Shown here in pieces: positions 7,941-16,194 of a stretch of DNA of 18,226 bases; positions within the stretch are counted from its first letter, which is position 1, and each line of letters begins with the position of its first letter. The translations under genes and the position numbers were made by a program. Location of the stretch: contig JAITIE010000078.1 of the NCBI GenBank assembly GCA_031279615.1, positions 1 through 18,226 on the forward strand, in the 5' to 3' direction. Source of the stretch: Candidatus Margulisiibacteriota bacterium (GTDB taxonomy: Bacteria; Margulisbacteria; Termititenacia; Termititenacales; Termititenacaceae). Under the pieces are notes generated by a model, which saw only the letters and a list, made by a program, of their open reading frames with translations, was not told where the DNA came from and made no database searches.

Positions 7941-8566
7941 GCGTCCCGATTTCTGGCAAAGTCATCAAACGCCTGACTTTATATCACCATATCTTGAGCG
8001 ACTGCCTGCTGAAAGCCAAAGAATATATTTCCAGTCAGCAGATCGCCGAGCTGCTCAAAATTGACGACTCGCAGGTGCGCAAGGACATCGCGCTCTGCGC
8101 GGCCAGCGGCAAGACCAATGTCGGCTACAACGCGCCGGAATTAAAAAAAGCCATTGAACAGTTATTGGGTTTCCAGGCGCAAAAAGCGGCTTTTATCCTC
8201 GGCGCGGGCAATCTGGGCAGCGCGCTAGCCAAACACGCAGATTTTGCGGACTACGGCCTGGATATCGCCGCGCTTTTTGACATCGACCCGGCCAAGATCG
8301 ACCGGCTGATCAATGGCAAAAAAATCTATCCGCTCTCCGAACTGCACCACGTGGCCACGCACGAGCAGCTGGTCAATAAACGCCGGGTGGAAATCGCCAT
8401 CCTGACCGTGCCGGCCAGCGCGGCGCAAAAGTCCGCTGAGCTGCTCGTACAGGCGCAAATAAAATACATCTGGAATTTCACGCCGACCATTCTGTCCGTG
8501 CCGGACAGCGTCCGCGTCTGCAATGAAAATCTAGTTGGAAATTTTTTAGAGTTTACGAATAATTGA
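7937..8566 (+). CDS. rex: Redox-sensing transcriptional repressor Rex
   Basis: Rex is a cytoplasmic dimeric repressor that binds DNA at low NADH/NAD+ and leaves it when NADH accumulates. At 209 residues the length is normal. Residues 10-75 are the winged-helix domain, with ISSQQIAELLKIDDSQVRKD as recognition region and GKTNVGYN as wing. Residues 85 onward form the Rossmann fold, with the nucleotide-binding loop GAGNLG (89-94), LFDID (113-117) and TVPA (157-160). The C-terminal helix that swaps between subunits is present. The ATG overlaps the hydrogenase stop as ATGA, so translation is coupled to the hydrogenase gene. The likely target in this window is the operator at 875-894. No operator was seen directly before rex, so it is probably expressed only from upstream promoters. 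Confidence 0.95.
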   Translation: MSVPISGKVIKRLTLYHHILSDCLLKAKEYISSQQIAELLKIDDSQVRKDIALCAASGKTNVGYNAPELKKAIEQLLGFQAQKAAFILGAGNLGSALAKHADFADYGLDIAALFDIDPAKIDRLINGKKIYPLSELHHVATHEQLVNKRRVEIAILTVPASAAQKSAELLVQAQIKYIWNFTPTILSVPDSVRVCNENLVGNFLEFTNN

Positions 8567-8600
8567 TCATCATCCAGTGATATTTGCCACAAGCCGTGGT

Positions 8601-9689
8601 CTAGTATATATGTCGGCGTCTGGAACGGCTGACCCGCGAACACGTCATTATTTGTCGAATTTGCTCCGTGTTTTGTTCAAGCGTGACAAAGCGGTCAAAG
8701 TCGCTTTCGAACACGCGGTCTTGAATAATACGATACTTTTCAAATTCGGTTTCCGCATGTTGCTTGGCGATTTCAGTGGTTACTCTTCCGGCGTGTTTCA
8801 ATATCTCGCGATCTGCAACCTGTAAAAAGAGATTCAGCCGCTTTTCCCAATCTTCCATTGTCATAGGGATTTTTCGTTGTGCCATATCTTCCGCTACATC
8901 GAGATATGCGTTAACTATCCTTGACATTGCTGACAATTCGTCATCGGTGAGGTAGTTTTTTGCGATGGAGACATCAAACTGCTGAATTTTGCCCTTTGGT
9001 GCGTCCTTCCAAGTAGTCAGCCCCATATGCGGTTTTTTGGCGTCTGCTCTGTCAACGATAAGTTCGGCGGCGGTATGTCCGTGAATGGCCCAGTGCAGTT
9101 TGTTTTGTACGGTAGCGAAGAACCGTCTTGTCGCTGCGGCGGCACTGTCATAATCAAGGGCAGTCGCGTAAATGTCGGTCAGTTTTTGGTAGAACCTGCG
9201 CTCTGACAGGCGTATCTCGCGGATACGCTGTAACTGTTCTTCAAAATATTGCTCTGTCAGCACAGAGTTTCCCTGTTTGATACGCTCGTCGTCCATTGCG
9301 TAGGCTTTAATGGTGTACTCTTTTATAATATCCGTCGCCCATTTGCGAAACTGCACGGCTCGTTCACTGTTCACTTTATAGCCGACAGCGATAATCGCCG
9401 AGAGATTATAATGCTTGGCGTCGTATTTTTTCCCGTCGGCAACAGTTATTCGAAAATTTCGAATAACTGCATTCTCCTCTAACTCGTGGTCTTGGAAGAT
9501 TTTCTTCAAATGGTAATTGACGGTATGTGTTTCAACATCATACAAAACGCCGAGCATTTTCTGCGTAAGCCATACATTCTCATCAGCATAGACTGCCTCT
9601 ACGCCGCCCTCACCTGTCGCCGCGATAAACGTCAAGTACTCCGCCGCCGAAGAGCGGATTGTAATCTCAGCTTTCCTCTTCTTTGCCAT
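8601..9689 (-). CDS. RhuM-family protein
   Basis: The 362-residue product carries the RhuM family pattern: ENVWLTQKMLGVLYDV and VNYHLKKIFQDHEL near the N-terminus, then DGKKYDAKHYNLSAIIAVGYKVNS in pieces, FRKWATDIIKEYTIKAY and MDDERIKQG. A C-terminal half has ERRFYQKLTDIYATALDYD and FDVSIAKNYLTDDELSAMSRIV. RhuM proteins were named from a Salmonella pathogenicity island; they often sit on mobile or defence islands and their biochemistry is unknown. The first half resembles a DNA-binding module of phage antirepressor type. I used the ATG at 9689 (MAKKRKAE). An in-frame ATG at 9740 adds 17 residues of non-family sequence and has AGAGG 11 bases upstream, so it cannot be excluded. The last 17 residues (ending SRSRRRHIY) look unlike the family and may reflect a shifted end. 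It is convergent with rex. Confidence 0.85.
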   Translation of the reverse strand: MAKKRKAEITIRSSAAEYLTFIAATGEGGVEAVYADENVWLTQKMLGVLYDVETHTVNYHLKKIFQDHELEENAVIRNFRITVADGKKYDAKHYNLSAIIAVGYKVNSERAVQFRKWATDIIKEYTIKAYAMDDERIKQGNSVLTEQYFEEQLQRIREIRLSERRFYQKLTDIYATALDYDSAAAATRRFFATVQNKLHWAIHGHTAAELIVDRADAKKPHMGLTTWKDAPKGKIQQFDVSIAKNYLTDDELSAMSRIVNAYLDVAEDMAQRKIPMTMEDWEKRLNLFLQVADREILKHAGRVTTEIAKQHAETEFEKYRIIQDRVFESDFDRFVTLEQNTEQIRQIMTCSRVSRSRRRHIY

Positions 9690-9787
9690 TGTATTACCCG
9701 TACAGTTGGGGGTTTGGAATTTGGATTTGTTATTGCGCATACTTTTTGCATCCTCTAATTTGACGTTGTGTCATAGCAGTAGCACTT

Positions 9788-10015
9788 CTATTCTATCTGC
9801 TCGTAAGGGAATAGGCTCTTGATGTTCTTGTGCAGATAAGAGCCGATTGACGGCGCACTCTTTAATCCATCAAACTCACCAACAGGTACACCCTTGTAGA
9901 TGTAGAGCGTATTATTTGTGAATCGCACATAGAGTATTTGATTGGTTCCGTCGTACCCAATCTCTGCTACGTTTGATGAATTGACAGTAATCATTTCTAC
10001 GCCATAATTATTCAT
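9788..10015 (-). CDS. KTSC-domain protein
   Basis: The 75-residue product matches the KTSC domain: MITVNSSNVAEIGYD, then LYVRFTNNTLYIYKGVP, then GLKSAPSIGSYLHKNIKS. These short domains occur alone or fused to nucleic-acid enzymes, and their role is not established; RNA or protein binding has been suggested for some. The start at 10015 has GGAGG about 9 bases upstream and gives the domain a natural N-terminus. The frame is open further to 10054 but lacks support there. The ATG overlaps the stop of the SIR2-like fragment as ATGA, so it is translationally coupled to it. The gene is probably intact, although its upstream neighbours are decayed. Confidence 0.8.
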   Translation of the reverse strand: MNNYGVEMITVNSSNVAEIGYDGTNQILYVRFTNNTLYIYKGVPVGEFDGLKSAPSIGSYLHKNIKSLFPYEQIE

Positions 10016-10296
10016 TTTTTGTTTTCCTCCAATTTGAATTTCTTGTTTCGCCATAGGGAAACAAGTTGCGCTTTTATCTCATCCAACGCAGATTTATATT
10101 TCATGTTCCTTGATATTTCAGTCTCCACCATTTTGGTCATCTCTGCAACAACAGGAACGAAAGGAGCGTCGTTACTGTGTCTTGCAAATGATGTACCTGC
10201 GCCAAATAGAAACGCTATCTTCTTCTTGTCCGATACCAACACTTGCTGTATACCCCTAACTGTTTCAGATGGGTCAAAGAACCTAGTATCATCCAT
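10012..10296 (-). pseudogene. SIR2-like protein, N-terminal fragment (94 aa)
   Basis: The fragment has KKIAFLFGAGTSFA at residues 25-38, the GAGxS nucleotide-binding signature of SIR2-like domains, followed by APFVPVVAEMT and YKSALDEIKAQL. SIR2-like proteins of defence systems bind and degrade NAD+ when phage infection is sensed and are usually several hundred residues long. Here the reading ends at 94 residues, right after the first part of the fold, in a basic tail (RNKKFKLEENKK). The catalytic Asn/His region is absent. GGAGG sits 9 bases before the ATG, so the fragment may still be expressed. I read it as a deletion remnant whose 3' end was joined to the KTSC gene. A naturally short variant is possible but less likely. 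Confidence 0.6.
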
Positions 10297-10617
10297 TACA
10301 ACCTACCTCCAATTCCTGCCTTAATCTTTTCAATTTGGCATTCAATTCAACCTGTTTATTAAACTGCTTTTCGCTCCGAGCTTTCACCACTGTTTGTCAC
10401 GATCTACCGCCCCGGCAATGTCACCGTTTATATCGAGTCTACCGCCAGCAATCCGCCTTGCCAAGTTCTCACATACGGCATTTTGTTTCGCCAGACGATC
10501 GACTCTCTGGTCTTTTATTTTTTTTTTGCGCGATTGTGGTGTCCAGGCCGCATTAGCATAGAGTTTCTCTTTTGCCACGCGGCGGTTTACTTCGGTCGAG
10601 CAGGACAATCCTAACAT
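10289..10617 (-). pseudogene. DUF4391-family gene, frameshifted and internally deleted
   Basis: The 5' end reads MLGLSCSTEVNRRVAKEKLY, the typical start of DUF4391 proteins, with GTAAGG 7 bases upstream. After a run of ten A residues (10518-10527) the family motif continues in another frame as ESIVWRNK, while the original frame drifts into unrelated sequence and stops at 10384. The 3' end reappears in yet another register as KARSEKQFNKQVELNAKLKR followed by LRQELE, stopping at 10289, and resembles the family's coiled-coil tail. About 100 central residues expected for a family member of roughly 200-250 are missing. DUF4391 genes usually sit beside helicase or methyltransferase genes in restriction-like or defence operons; none is left here. 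The tail overlaps the start of the SIR2-like fragment by 8 bases, as expected for former operon partners. Confidence 0.6.
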
Positions 10618-10696
10618 ATCACTACCTTACCACAAGGAAACAAATAAGCTCAAAGTCGTCAAGCCCTGTGATGGCTGTATTCAGTGCGAGTGTACT

Positions 10697-13600
10697 TTAA
10701 TCAGCGCCTCCTCGCCTGACAAGCAAAAGTTTCTGCTCCAGCGCTCTTTCAAAATGCCGGATCGAGCGCGGCGTTTCTCTCAATCTCTTGCCTTGAATAT
10801 TTATAATACGATTGGTTTCTCCCAGCAGACGCTGACCCAAATATTTTTGGCCGGAGCTGACGTCAACATATTCTGCATAAACCAAATAATCAACATTTTT
10901 ATCTTTGCTTATTCTCTGCACTAGGCCGACATTTTCAACAAAAACCGGTTCTTCTAATTTGTATTCTTTAGGGTCAGCCAGCGCTTGCGCCGCCTGCGGG
11001 GTTTGGATTATCTGCGGAAAATCAGCGGCGCTTTCCGCACTATAATTTAGCAGACTGTCTTTTAATTTCTGGGAAGCTTCCGCCAGCAGCTGGCTGCTCA
11101 TCAGATAATCGTACATATCGGCGGAGCCGCGCAAAATATTTCGGACCAGCCCGCCCCGGCCTTTGGGAAAAGTAAAGCCTAAATAGACAGACACCAGCCG
11201 CTCGCGCAATTCCCGGGCTTTTTGCTCATACTCAGGCAGAGCATAAGCGGGAGCGGCCAAAAGATTTTGCAAATCATTTTTCGCTTTTTTTAATTCTTCC
11301 CATTTTTGCCCCTGCTCGATGTACAAATAAGCCTGTACTCTGGCAGCTGGCGTCCCGTCGGCAATCCGGGGAATGCAAGCCGTGGCGCCCAGCGTCCAGA
11401 GCAGAATATCCAGAGTGCCAATCAGATCATAGTTTTTTCCTTTTTCGTTAAACTCCAAAAGATTGACAGCACACAATTCATTTTCAGGAGAAAGCAAAGA
11501 GCCTACGGCCAGATTAGTGACTTTTTTGTGGTCGTGAAATTTGGCGGCGGTGCCTTCAATCATTTTCAGCGCGGATTCCGAACCAACACGCTTAATTAGA
11601 TTGTAGATGGCTTTGCCGGTAACCGCCTGACTGTCACAGCACAAGCCGATCTCGTAAGCGCAGTACAAATTTTGCGTGCGTTTTTTTAGCAGCGCGATCA
11701 GGATTTTTTCAATGCCGGCGTTCACTGAAACTCCAGAATCCGGATTGGAACAGCGCAGCAGTTTGTCTTCGATAGAGGTCTTGCTCAAACCCGGAATACT
11801 GCCCGCCACCGCCGCAAATTCTCGGTACAAATCCTCGGCCAAAACCGAAAGCGTGATCCCGTTGTTATTGGCATAAGTCAGAATTGAGCCGATGGTAAAA
11901 GCGCTGGCTGAGCCGTTGCCCTGATAGTACCAGGCCCGGTCAAACCCAGAGGGAACATTGCCAGCGGGCAGAAATTTTTCTATTTCATTATGCATCTCTC
12001 GATCGATGAGCGGCAGCAACGCCGGATAACCGGCTCCGCCCCAAAAAGAGGCAAGCAAGTCCCGCGCGGGGATTAAATTTTCATACTGAATGCGTTGATT
12101 CCTGGCGGCGTCTAATTCGTGCATAAATTGGATAAATAAATCCCAGTTGTCCGTCCGGCGCTGGTAAATATTTCTGGCGACGTTTTTGAGATCGATAAAT
12201 AACGGCCTCAATTTAGCCAGCAGTGGATTTTCAGAAGGCGCCTTATCCCATAACGGTTTATAGAATATTTCTTCGGAGAGATTGGCCTCTTTATGAAACC
12301 ATTGCTGCAAACCGGTCAAAACAGCGATCAATTCAGCCAGCAGCCGCTCGGTGTTGCGAAGATTGCGCTCTTTCAGAAATTGTTTTTCCAGCTGCCACAA
12401 TTTATTGAGCATTTTGGCCGGCTTGCTGTTGTTCTTAATTTTCTGCGCCAAAGGCAAAAAGCGCAGCAACAGTTCGGTTAAAAATTCGGTCATATTGTAG
12501 CTCTGCCTGTGTTTCTGAAATATTTTCAACTCTTTGATCAATTCCGCGGCGTATAATTCCAGCCCGCGGTAAGACACGGCGTGATTGAGCCAGGATTTAT
12601 AGTTGCGCGCGGATATTTTTCCGCTGTCCGCCAGTCTTTTGAGCGTGTTCTGGCAGATTATTTTTACCTTATCCGTGGCGGAAGTGTTGTAGGCGGCCAG
12701 AACCAAACGATCTTCAAAGAGATTTTTCTCAAATTCCGTTAGAGAATTATAATTGGCATAGAGCAGCTCGATAATTTTTTCAATAAAATCCGCCTTGGTG
12801 ACGGGACTGTTAATCCGTTCGATCAGCCGCACCGCATAGCCAGCGGCCGCCAGACTGTGCATTTCTTCCAGAGGCGTGCGGTTGATCTCGTTAAAATAAT
12901 CCTGCTCGGCCGGACTCAATCTTTGATAATCCAGCGCAATAGAAAAATCCGGCTCCGGCAGACCGGCCGTCTGCAAAGCGCGGTGAAAACCCGTCCGCAC
13001 AGTTAAATCTTCCCGGGCGTGCTGATATTCGCCGTACAGGCCAAACACGCGGCGGCCAGGTTCCGGTCCGAGGACAAAAGGCAAAATGATTTCTCGGCCG
13101 GCCAAACTCAGCAGCGGCCCCGTGCCAGGAAAATATTGCGTTTCTATTTCCGGAGCGGAATTTAAATAAGTCAGGGCTTTTTGCAGGAGGGGCGTTATTT
13201 CCTGAAAGTCAGCCCCGGCCGGACTGTTTTTTTCTGAGTCCAGCTCGGCAATTAGTTTCTGCACATAAATATAATAATTTTCAATTATCTTGATCGCTTC
13301 CGTATAGGGAATGTTGGTTTCCGCCGCGCCGCTGAAAGAAATATAAAAATTCAGATTGTTTAACAGGGCATAGCGGTCATTGTCCGGACAGTAAATATTT
13401 ATTTCCTGCCCCGGCCCGTTAATCCGGCCAATGATCAAGAGCAAGGCTAATAATTTCTCATAAGCGCTTAAATCCTTGTCCCGAAAAGAGAGTTTAAAAA
13501 TAGCCGTCGCCCGCCTATTTGAGCCGCCGCGGCTATAGTTCTCCAGCGTAACCTCGGCTAGATTGGTGAAATTGCCGAGCAAGATATCTTGAATCGTGCT

Positions 13601-14194
13601 GAAAAAATAAAACGCGTCCTGCTGTCTGGATTCCGCCAGCTCAAAAGGCAGAGTATATTTATTACTGCCCTTGATCAAAATAGTTAAGAGCAGGAAGGTG
13701 TTTTTGACGCTCAACCAGCGCGTTAAATCTATAGTCCTGTCCAAAAGAATATTTTCGCTAAACTGCTTTAGTTTAGGAAAATAACTGTGTCCGGCGGAAA
13801 CACCCGCCCTCAGCAGAAACGACGGAAGGTCTGCCGCCCGCTGTACGCCGGCGGCGGCTAGCAGAGTTTTTGCGCCGGCCAGCAGTTCATTATTAAAATA
13901 ATATTTTTTTGGAAAAATTTCCTGACCGGCCGCTGGTAGATAATTGCCAAGCAGTGTTTTCGCCTCCGGAGAAGTAATTATTTTTTTCAACTGATCAAAT
14001 AAATCATTGAGGCTTAAAACCTGCTGCTGTTTGCTGTCTTTAATAAACCGCAGCACCACCGGATCATTACTGCTAATATTTTGGGGCTTCAGCAACCGGT
14101 TACTGCCCGGTCTGGCTCTTTCAACTTCTTGGAGCAGAACATCCACCGTGGTCAAAACTCCCGCGGTCCCTCCGGCGATTATTTTTCTGAACAT
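10697..14194 (-). CDS. Uncharacterised large protein (1165 aa)
   Basis: I recognise no family. The start is secure: AGAGGAGGAA ends 6 bases before the ATG, and the gene begins 26 bases after the stop of the 644-residue membrane protein gene. Residues 1-20 include a short Gly/Ala stretch (IIAGGTAGVLTTV) but no clear signal peptide, and I see no long membrane helix elsewhere, so a soluble protein is likely. The composition is Leu/Ala/Glu-rich with many amphipathic helical stretches (for example LTELLLRFLPLAQKIKN and RNTERLLAELIAVLTGLQQW), suggesting a helical-repeat scaffold. A separate C-terminal part has a mixed, strand-rich look (NVGLVQRISKDKNVDYLVY, SSGQKYLGQRLLGE). No Walker, protease or nuclease motif was found. 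The operon context ties it to the membrane protein and the aldehyde dehydrogenase. Function is unknown. Confidence 0.85.
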   Translation of the reverse strand: MFRKIIAGGTAGVLTTVDVLLQEVERARPGSNRLLKPQNISSNDPVVLRFIKDSKQQQVLSLNDLFDQLKKIITSPEAKTLLGNYLPAAGQEIFPKKYYFNNELLAGAKTLLAAAGVQRAADLPSFLLRAGVSAGHSYFPKLKQFSENILLDRTIDLTRWLSVKNTFLLLTILIKGSNKYTLPFELAESRQQDAFYFFSTIQDILLGNFTNLAEVTLENYSRGGSNRRATAIFKLSFRDKDLSAYEKLLALLLIIGRINGPGQEINIYCPDNDRYALLNNLNFYISFSGAAETNIPYTEAIKIIENYYIYVQKLIAELDSEKNSPAGADFQEITPLLQKALTYLNSAPEIETQYFPGTGPLLSLAGREIILPFVLGPEPGRRVFGLYGEYQHAREDLTVRTGFHRALQTAGLPEPDFSIALDYQRLSPAEQDYFNEINRTPLEEMHSLAAAGYAVRLIERINSPVTKADFIEKIIELLYANYNSLTEFEKNLFEDRLVLAAYNTSATDKVKIICQNTLKRLADSGKISARNYKSWLNHAVSYRGLELYAAELIKELKIFQKHRQSYNMTEFLTELLLRFLPLAQKIKNNSKPAKMLNKLWQLEKQFLKERNLRNTERLLAELIAVLTGLQQWFHKEANLSEEIFYKPLWDKAPSENPLLAKLRPLFIDLKNVARNIYQRRTDNWDLFIQFMHELDAARNQRIQYENLIPARDLLASFWGGAGYPALLPLIDREMHNEIEKFLPAGNVPSGFDRAWYYQGNGSASAFTIGSILTYANNNGITLSVLAEDLYREFAAVAGSIPGLSKTSIEDKLLRCSNPDSGVSVNAGIEKILIALLKKRTQNLYCAYEIGLCCDSQAVTGKAIYNLIKRVGSESALKMIEGTAAKFHDHKKVTNLAVGSLLSPENELCAVNLLEFNEKGKNYDLIGTLDILLWTLGATACIPRIADGTPAARVQAYLYIEQGQKWEELKKAKNDLQNLLAAPAYALPEYEQKARELRERLVSVYLGFTFPKGRGGLVRNILRGSADMYDYLMSSQLLAEASQKLKDSLLNYSAESAADFPQIIQTPQAAQALADPKEYKLEEPVFVENVGLVQRISKDKNVDYLVYAEYVDVSSGQKYLGQRLLGETNRIINIQGKRLRETPRSIRHFERALEQKLLLVRRGGAD

Positions 14195-14200
14195 ACTGCC

Positions 14201-14210
14201 TTCCTCCTCT
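14201..14210 (-). promoter_or_regulatory. Strong Shine-Dalgarno of the 1165-aa gene
   Basis: AGAGGAGGAA on the minus strand contains a full AGGAGG anti-16S match 6 bases before the ATG. It is one of the strongest ribosome sites in the window. It fixes the start and implies high translation of this unknown protein compared with the weaker GAGG of the gene before it. Confidence 0.75.
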
Positions 14211-14220
14211 AGCTATTTTT

Positions 14221-16155
14221 TCAACGCAGCCCTTTATAAATAAGATGTTTGGCATATTCACTTTGCGTTTTGCCGACCAGAGCCTTAACATAGATGGCCA
14301 AAAGCCGGCGCGCGGCCGGATAGGATTTTGCGGAATATTTCTGCCGCAAGAGCGCGGCGAGTCCTGAACTGATTTGTTCTTCCGTTAAATTATCAATGTA
14401 ATTTCGAATATCCGGCTGCGCTTTATGCCGAAAGAGCAAATATAAAGCCAGCGCCGCGTCATTGATTTGCGCGGCGGACATTTCCGGCATTTGGGAGAAA
14501 GTTTTGTTAATCGTCTCCGCGCGAATCAGCCGGACTTTAGCCGCCGGTAGATTTTTAATCCTTAAAAGCAGTTTGTCCGCCGCGCTCTCCGCGGCATCAG
14601 GGTCTGCCGGAAAATCGGTTTTAGCTATTTTAGCTGTCGCGCGGACGGCCAGAGCCAGCATTTTGCGATACTCAAAATAGGTGTTCGTAAAATAATACTC
14701 CGCTCCGGCAGAGTCCGCGTAAGAATAATTCTGAATATCCGCCAAATGGCTGGAGCGATCCTGTCCGAGTTTTTTAAATAAATTGACCAGCCGCCGCGGT
14801 TCCAGAGTATTTAAATAACTCTGCACGGAAGCTGCGCCGCCCGGACTTTCAATAAAACTCATAGCCTCAAGGTTAAATTTAATCAATTGTTTTTCAGCAT
14901 TTTGCGCTTCCAGCTGCTTGAGGTTTTTGTAAATGAAACGTTTGTACAGGGAATAATTGATAGCGCCTTCCACGATCAGGCGGTAGACATTGCCCATGAC
15001 CATCGAGAGCAGAGTCAAATAATTCTGCGGCAGACCGCCCGCGGCGGCGGCCAAGCCCAGAGCCGACGCGCCGCCAAAAACCGGCCGCAAAGTATTTAAC
15101 TTGGTTTCCAGAGGATTTTTACCGCGCGCTTTATTATTCAAAAAAGTGTACCCGGCTCCCGCCAAACCCACGCCCAGCAAAGTCGCGGTATTGGCCAATA
15201 ATAAATTATTTGCTCCAGCCAAAACATGCCGCAGCAAATAAGCCACGGACTGCGTCAGAGGCAGTCCCACCGAGCTGTACATGACGGACTGCGTTAGCTT
15301 GAGCAGACTGATGTCCGCCAAACAATACTGCCAAAATTTCAGCCCGCGCGCCGAGACACACAGCATGACGCCGTTTGTAAAAAGATTTAGCAGAGCATTT
15401 ATCCAAACCGCCTTGGGCACGGGAAAGTCTGTGGCGGGAAACAAAGCAAAAAACGTGGAAGCCAAAGCAACGCCGGACAGGACCCGGCAGGAATTGCGCA
15501 CGAGCGGCCTGAGATTGCGGTATATTCGGCGAAGTTTATTAAAAACTGTCTGCGGCCTGGCCGTATTTTGCGCCCTAACCGCGGCAATAGCGCCGGGGTT
15601 AGAAACATTTTGGGCGGCTAGCGTCGCGCTCAAAATGTCCGTGTCGATCACCCTAAATCTATTTTTCGGAAGCGTTAATTTTTCCATACCCAGCAGGCCT
15701 CTGGCATACAGCGGCTGTTCCAGTGTCTGCCGGTAATCATTGACCGCTTCAATCAGCCGCCGATTATCCCTGTTTTGATAAGCCGCGATTATTTTAGCCG
15801 GTGTTCTTAACAAAGCCGCATTTATTTCCACTAAACCGCGGGTGTTTACTTCCGCGATAAAACGGCTGACATTGGCCGCAATTATTTCTTTCTGCTGAGA
15901 TGAATTGCTGAGGACAAAAACATAACACAGCAGTGTTAAATAAATTATTTTATTCAGATTAAAACGCTGAATGCCGTTCACCAGCCAGCGCTGGCCTTTA
16001 TCGAGCAGCTCCGCGGCGGCAAAATCAATTTGTCCGGAGTTTTTAGCCTCATCCAGCGCCGCTATTATTTGTTTGGCCAAACTTTTATCTTGACCGCTGA
16101 AAAAAACGAGCCGTGAAAATCTATTTTCCGTTACGCCTATAGTTTTACCGAACAT
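14221..16155 (-). CDS. Uncharacterised multi-spanning membrane protein (644 aa)
   Basis: I recognise no family. A first hydrophobic segment is at about 69-83 (KIIYLTLLCYVFVLS). A central membrane region spans 222-405, with candidate helices at 223-241, 250-268, 300-337 (one or two), 360-375 and 378-400. About 150 residues of soluble, charged sequence separate the first segment from the central block, and the last 235 residues are soluble and helical. There is no signal peptide and no transporter signature that I can name. The start has GAGG 7 bases upstream. The sequence GGCAGT(T)ATGTTC around the start is shared with the downstream 1165-residue gene, but the proteins otherwise do not look related. 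It lies 39 bases after the aldehyde dehydrogenase and 26 before the next gene, so all three are probably cotranscribed. Confidence 0.82.
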   Translation of the reverse strand: MFGKTIGVTENRFSRLVFFSGQDKSLAKQIIAALDEAKNSGQIDFAAAELLDKGQRWLVNGIQRFNLNKIIYLTLLCYVFVLSNSSQQKEIIAANVSRFIAEVNTRGLVEINAALLRTPAKIIAAYQNRDNRRLIEAVNDYRQTLEQPLYARGLLGMEKLTLPKNRFRVIDTDILSATLAAQNVSNPGAIAAVRAQNTARPQTVFNKLRRIYRNLRPLVRNSCRVLSGVALASTFFALFPATDFPVPKAVWINALLNLFTNGVMLCVSARGLKFWQYCLADISLLKLTQSVMYSSVGLPLTQSVAYLLRHVLAGANNLLLANTATLLGVGLAGAGYTFLNNKARGKNPLETKLNTLRPVFGGASALGLAAAAGGLPQNYLTLLSMVMGNVYRLIVEGAINYSLYKRFIYKNLKQLEAQNAEKQLIKFNLEAMSFIESPGGAASVQSYLNTLEPRRLVNLFKKLGQDRSSHLADIQNYSYADSAGAEYYFTNTYFEYRKMLALAVRATAKIAKTDFPADPDAAESAADKLLLRIKNLPAAKVRLIRAETINKTFSQMPEMSAAQINDAALALYLLFRHKAQPDIRNYIDNLTEEQISSGLAALLRQKYSAKSYPAARRLLAIYVKALVGKTQSEYAKHLIYKGLR

Positions 16156-16194
16156 AACTGCCTCAACAAACCTTCATCCGCAAAATTTTTCAGC

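Noticed and set aside
8577..8825. 82-codon plus-strand ORF after rex
   Set aside because: It is the complement of the RhuM gene and has no ribosome site or motif.
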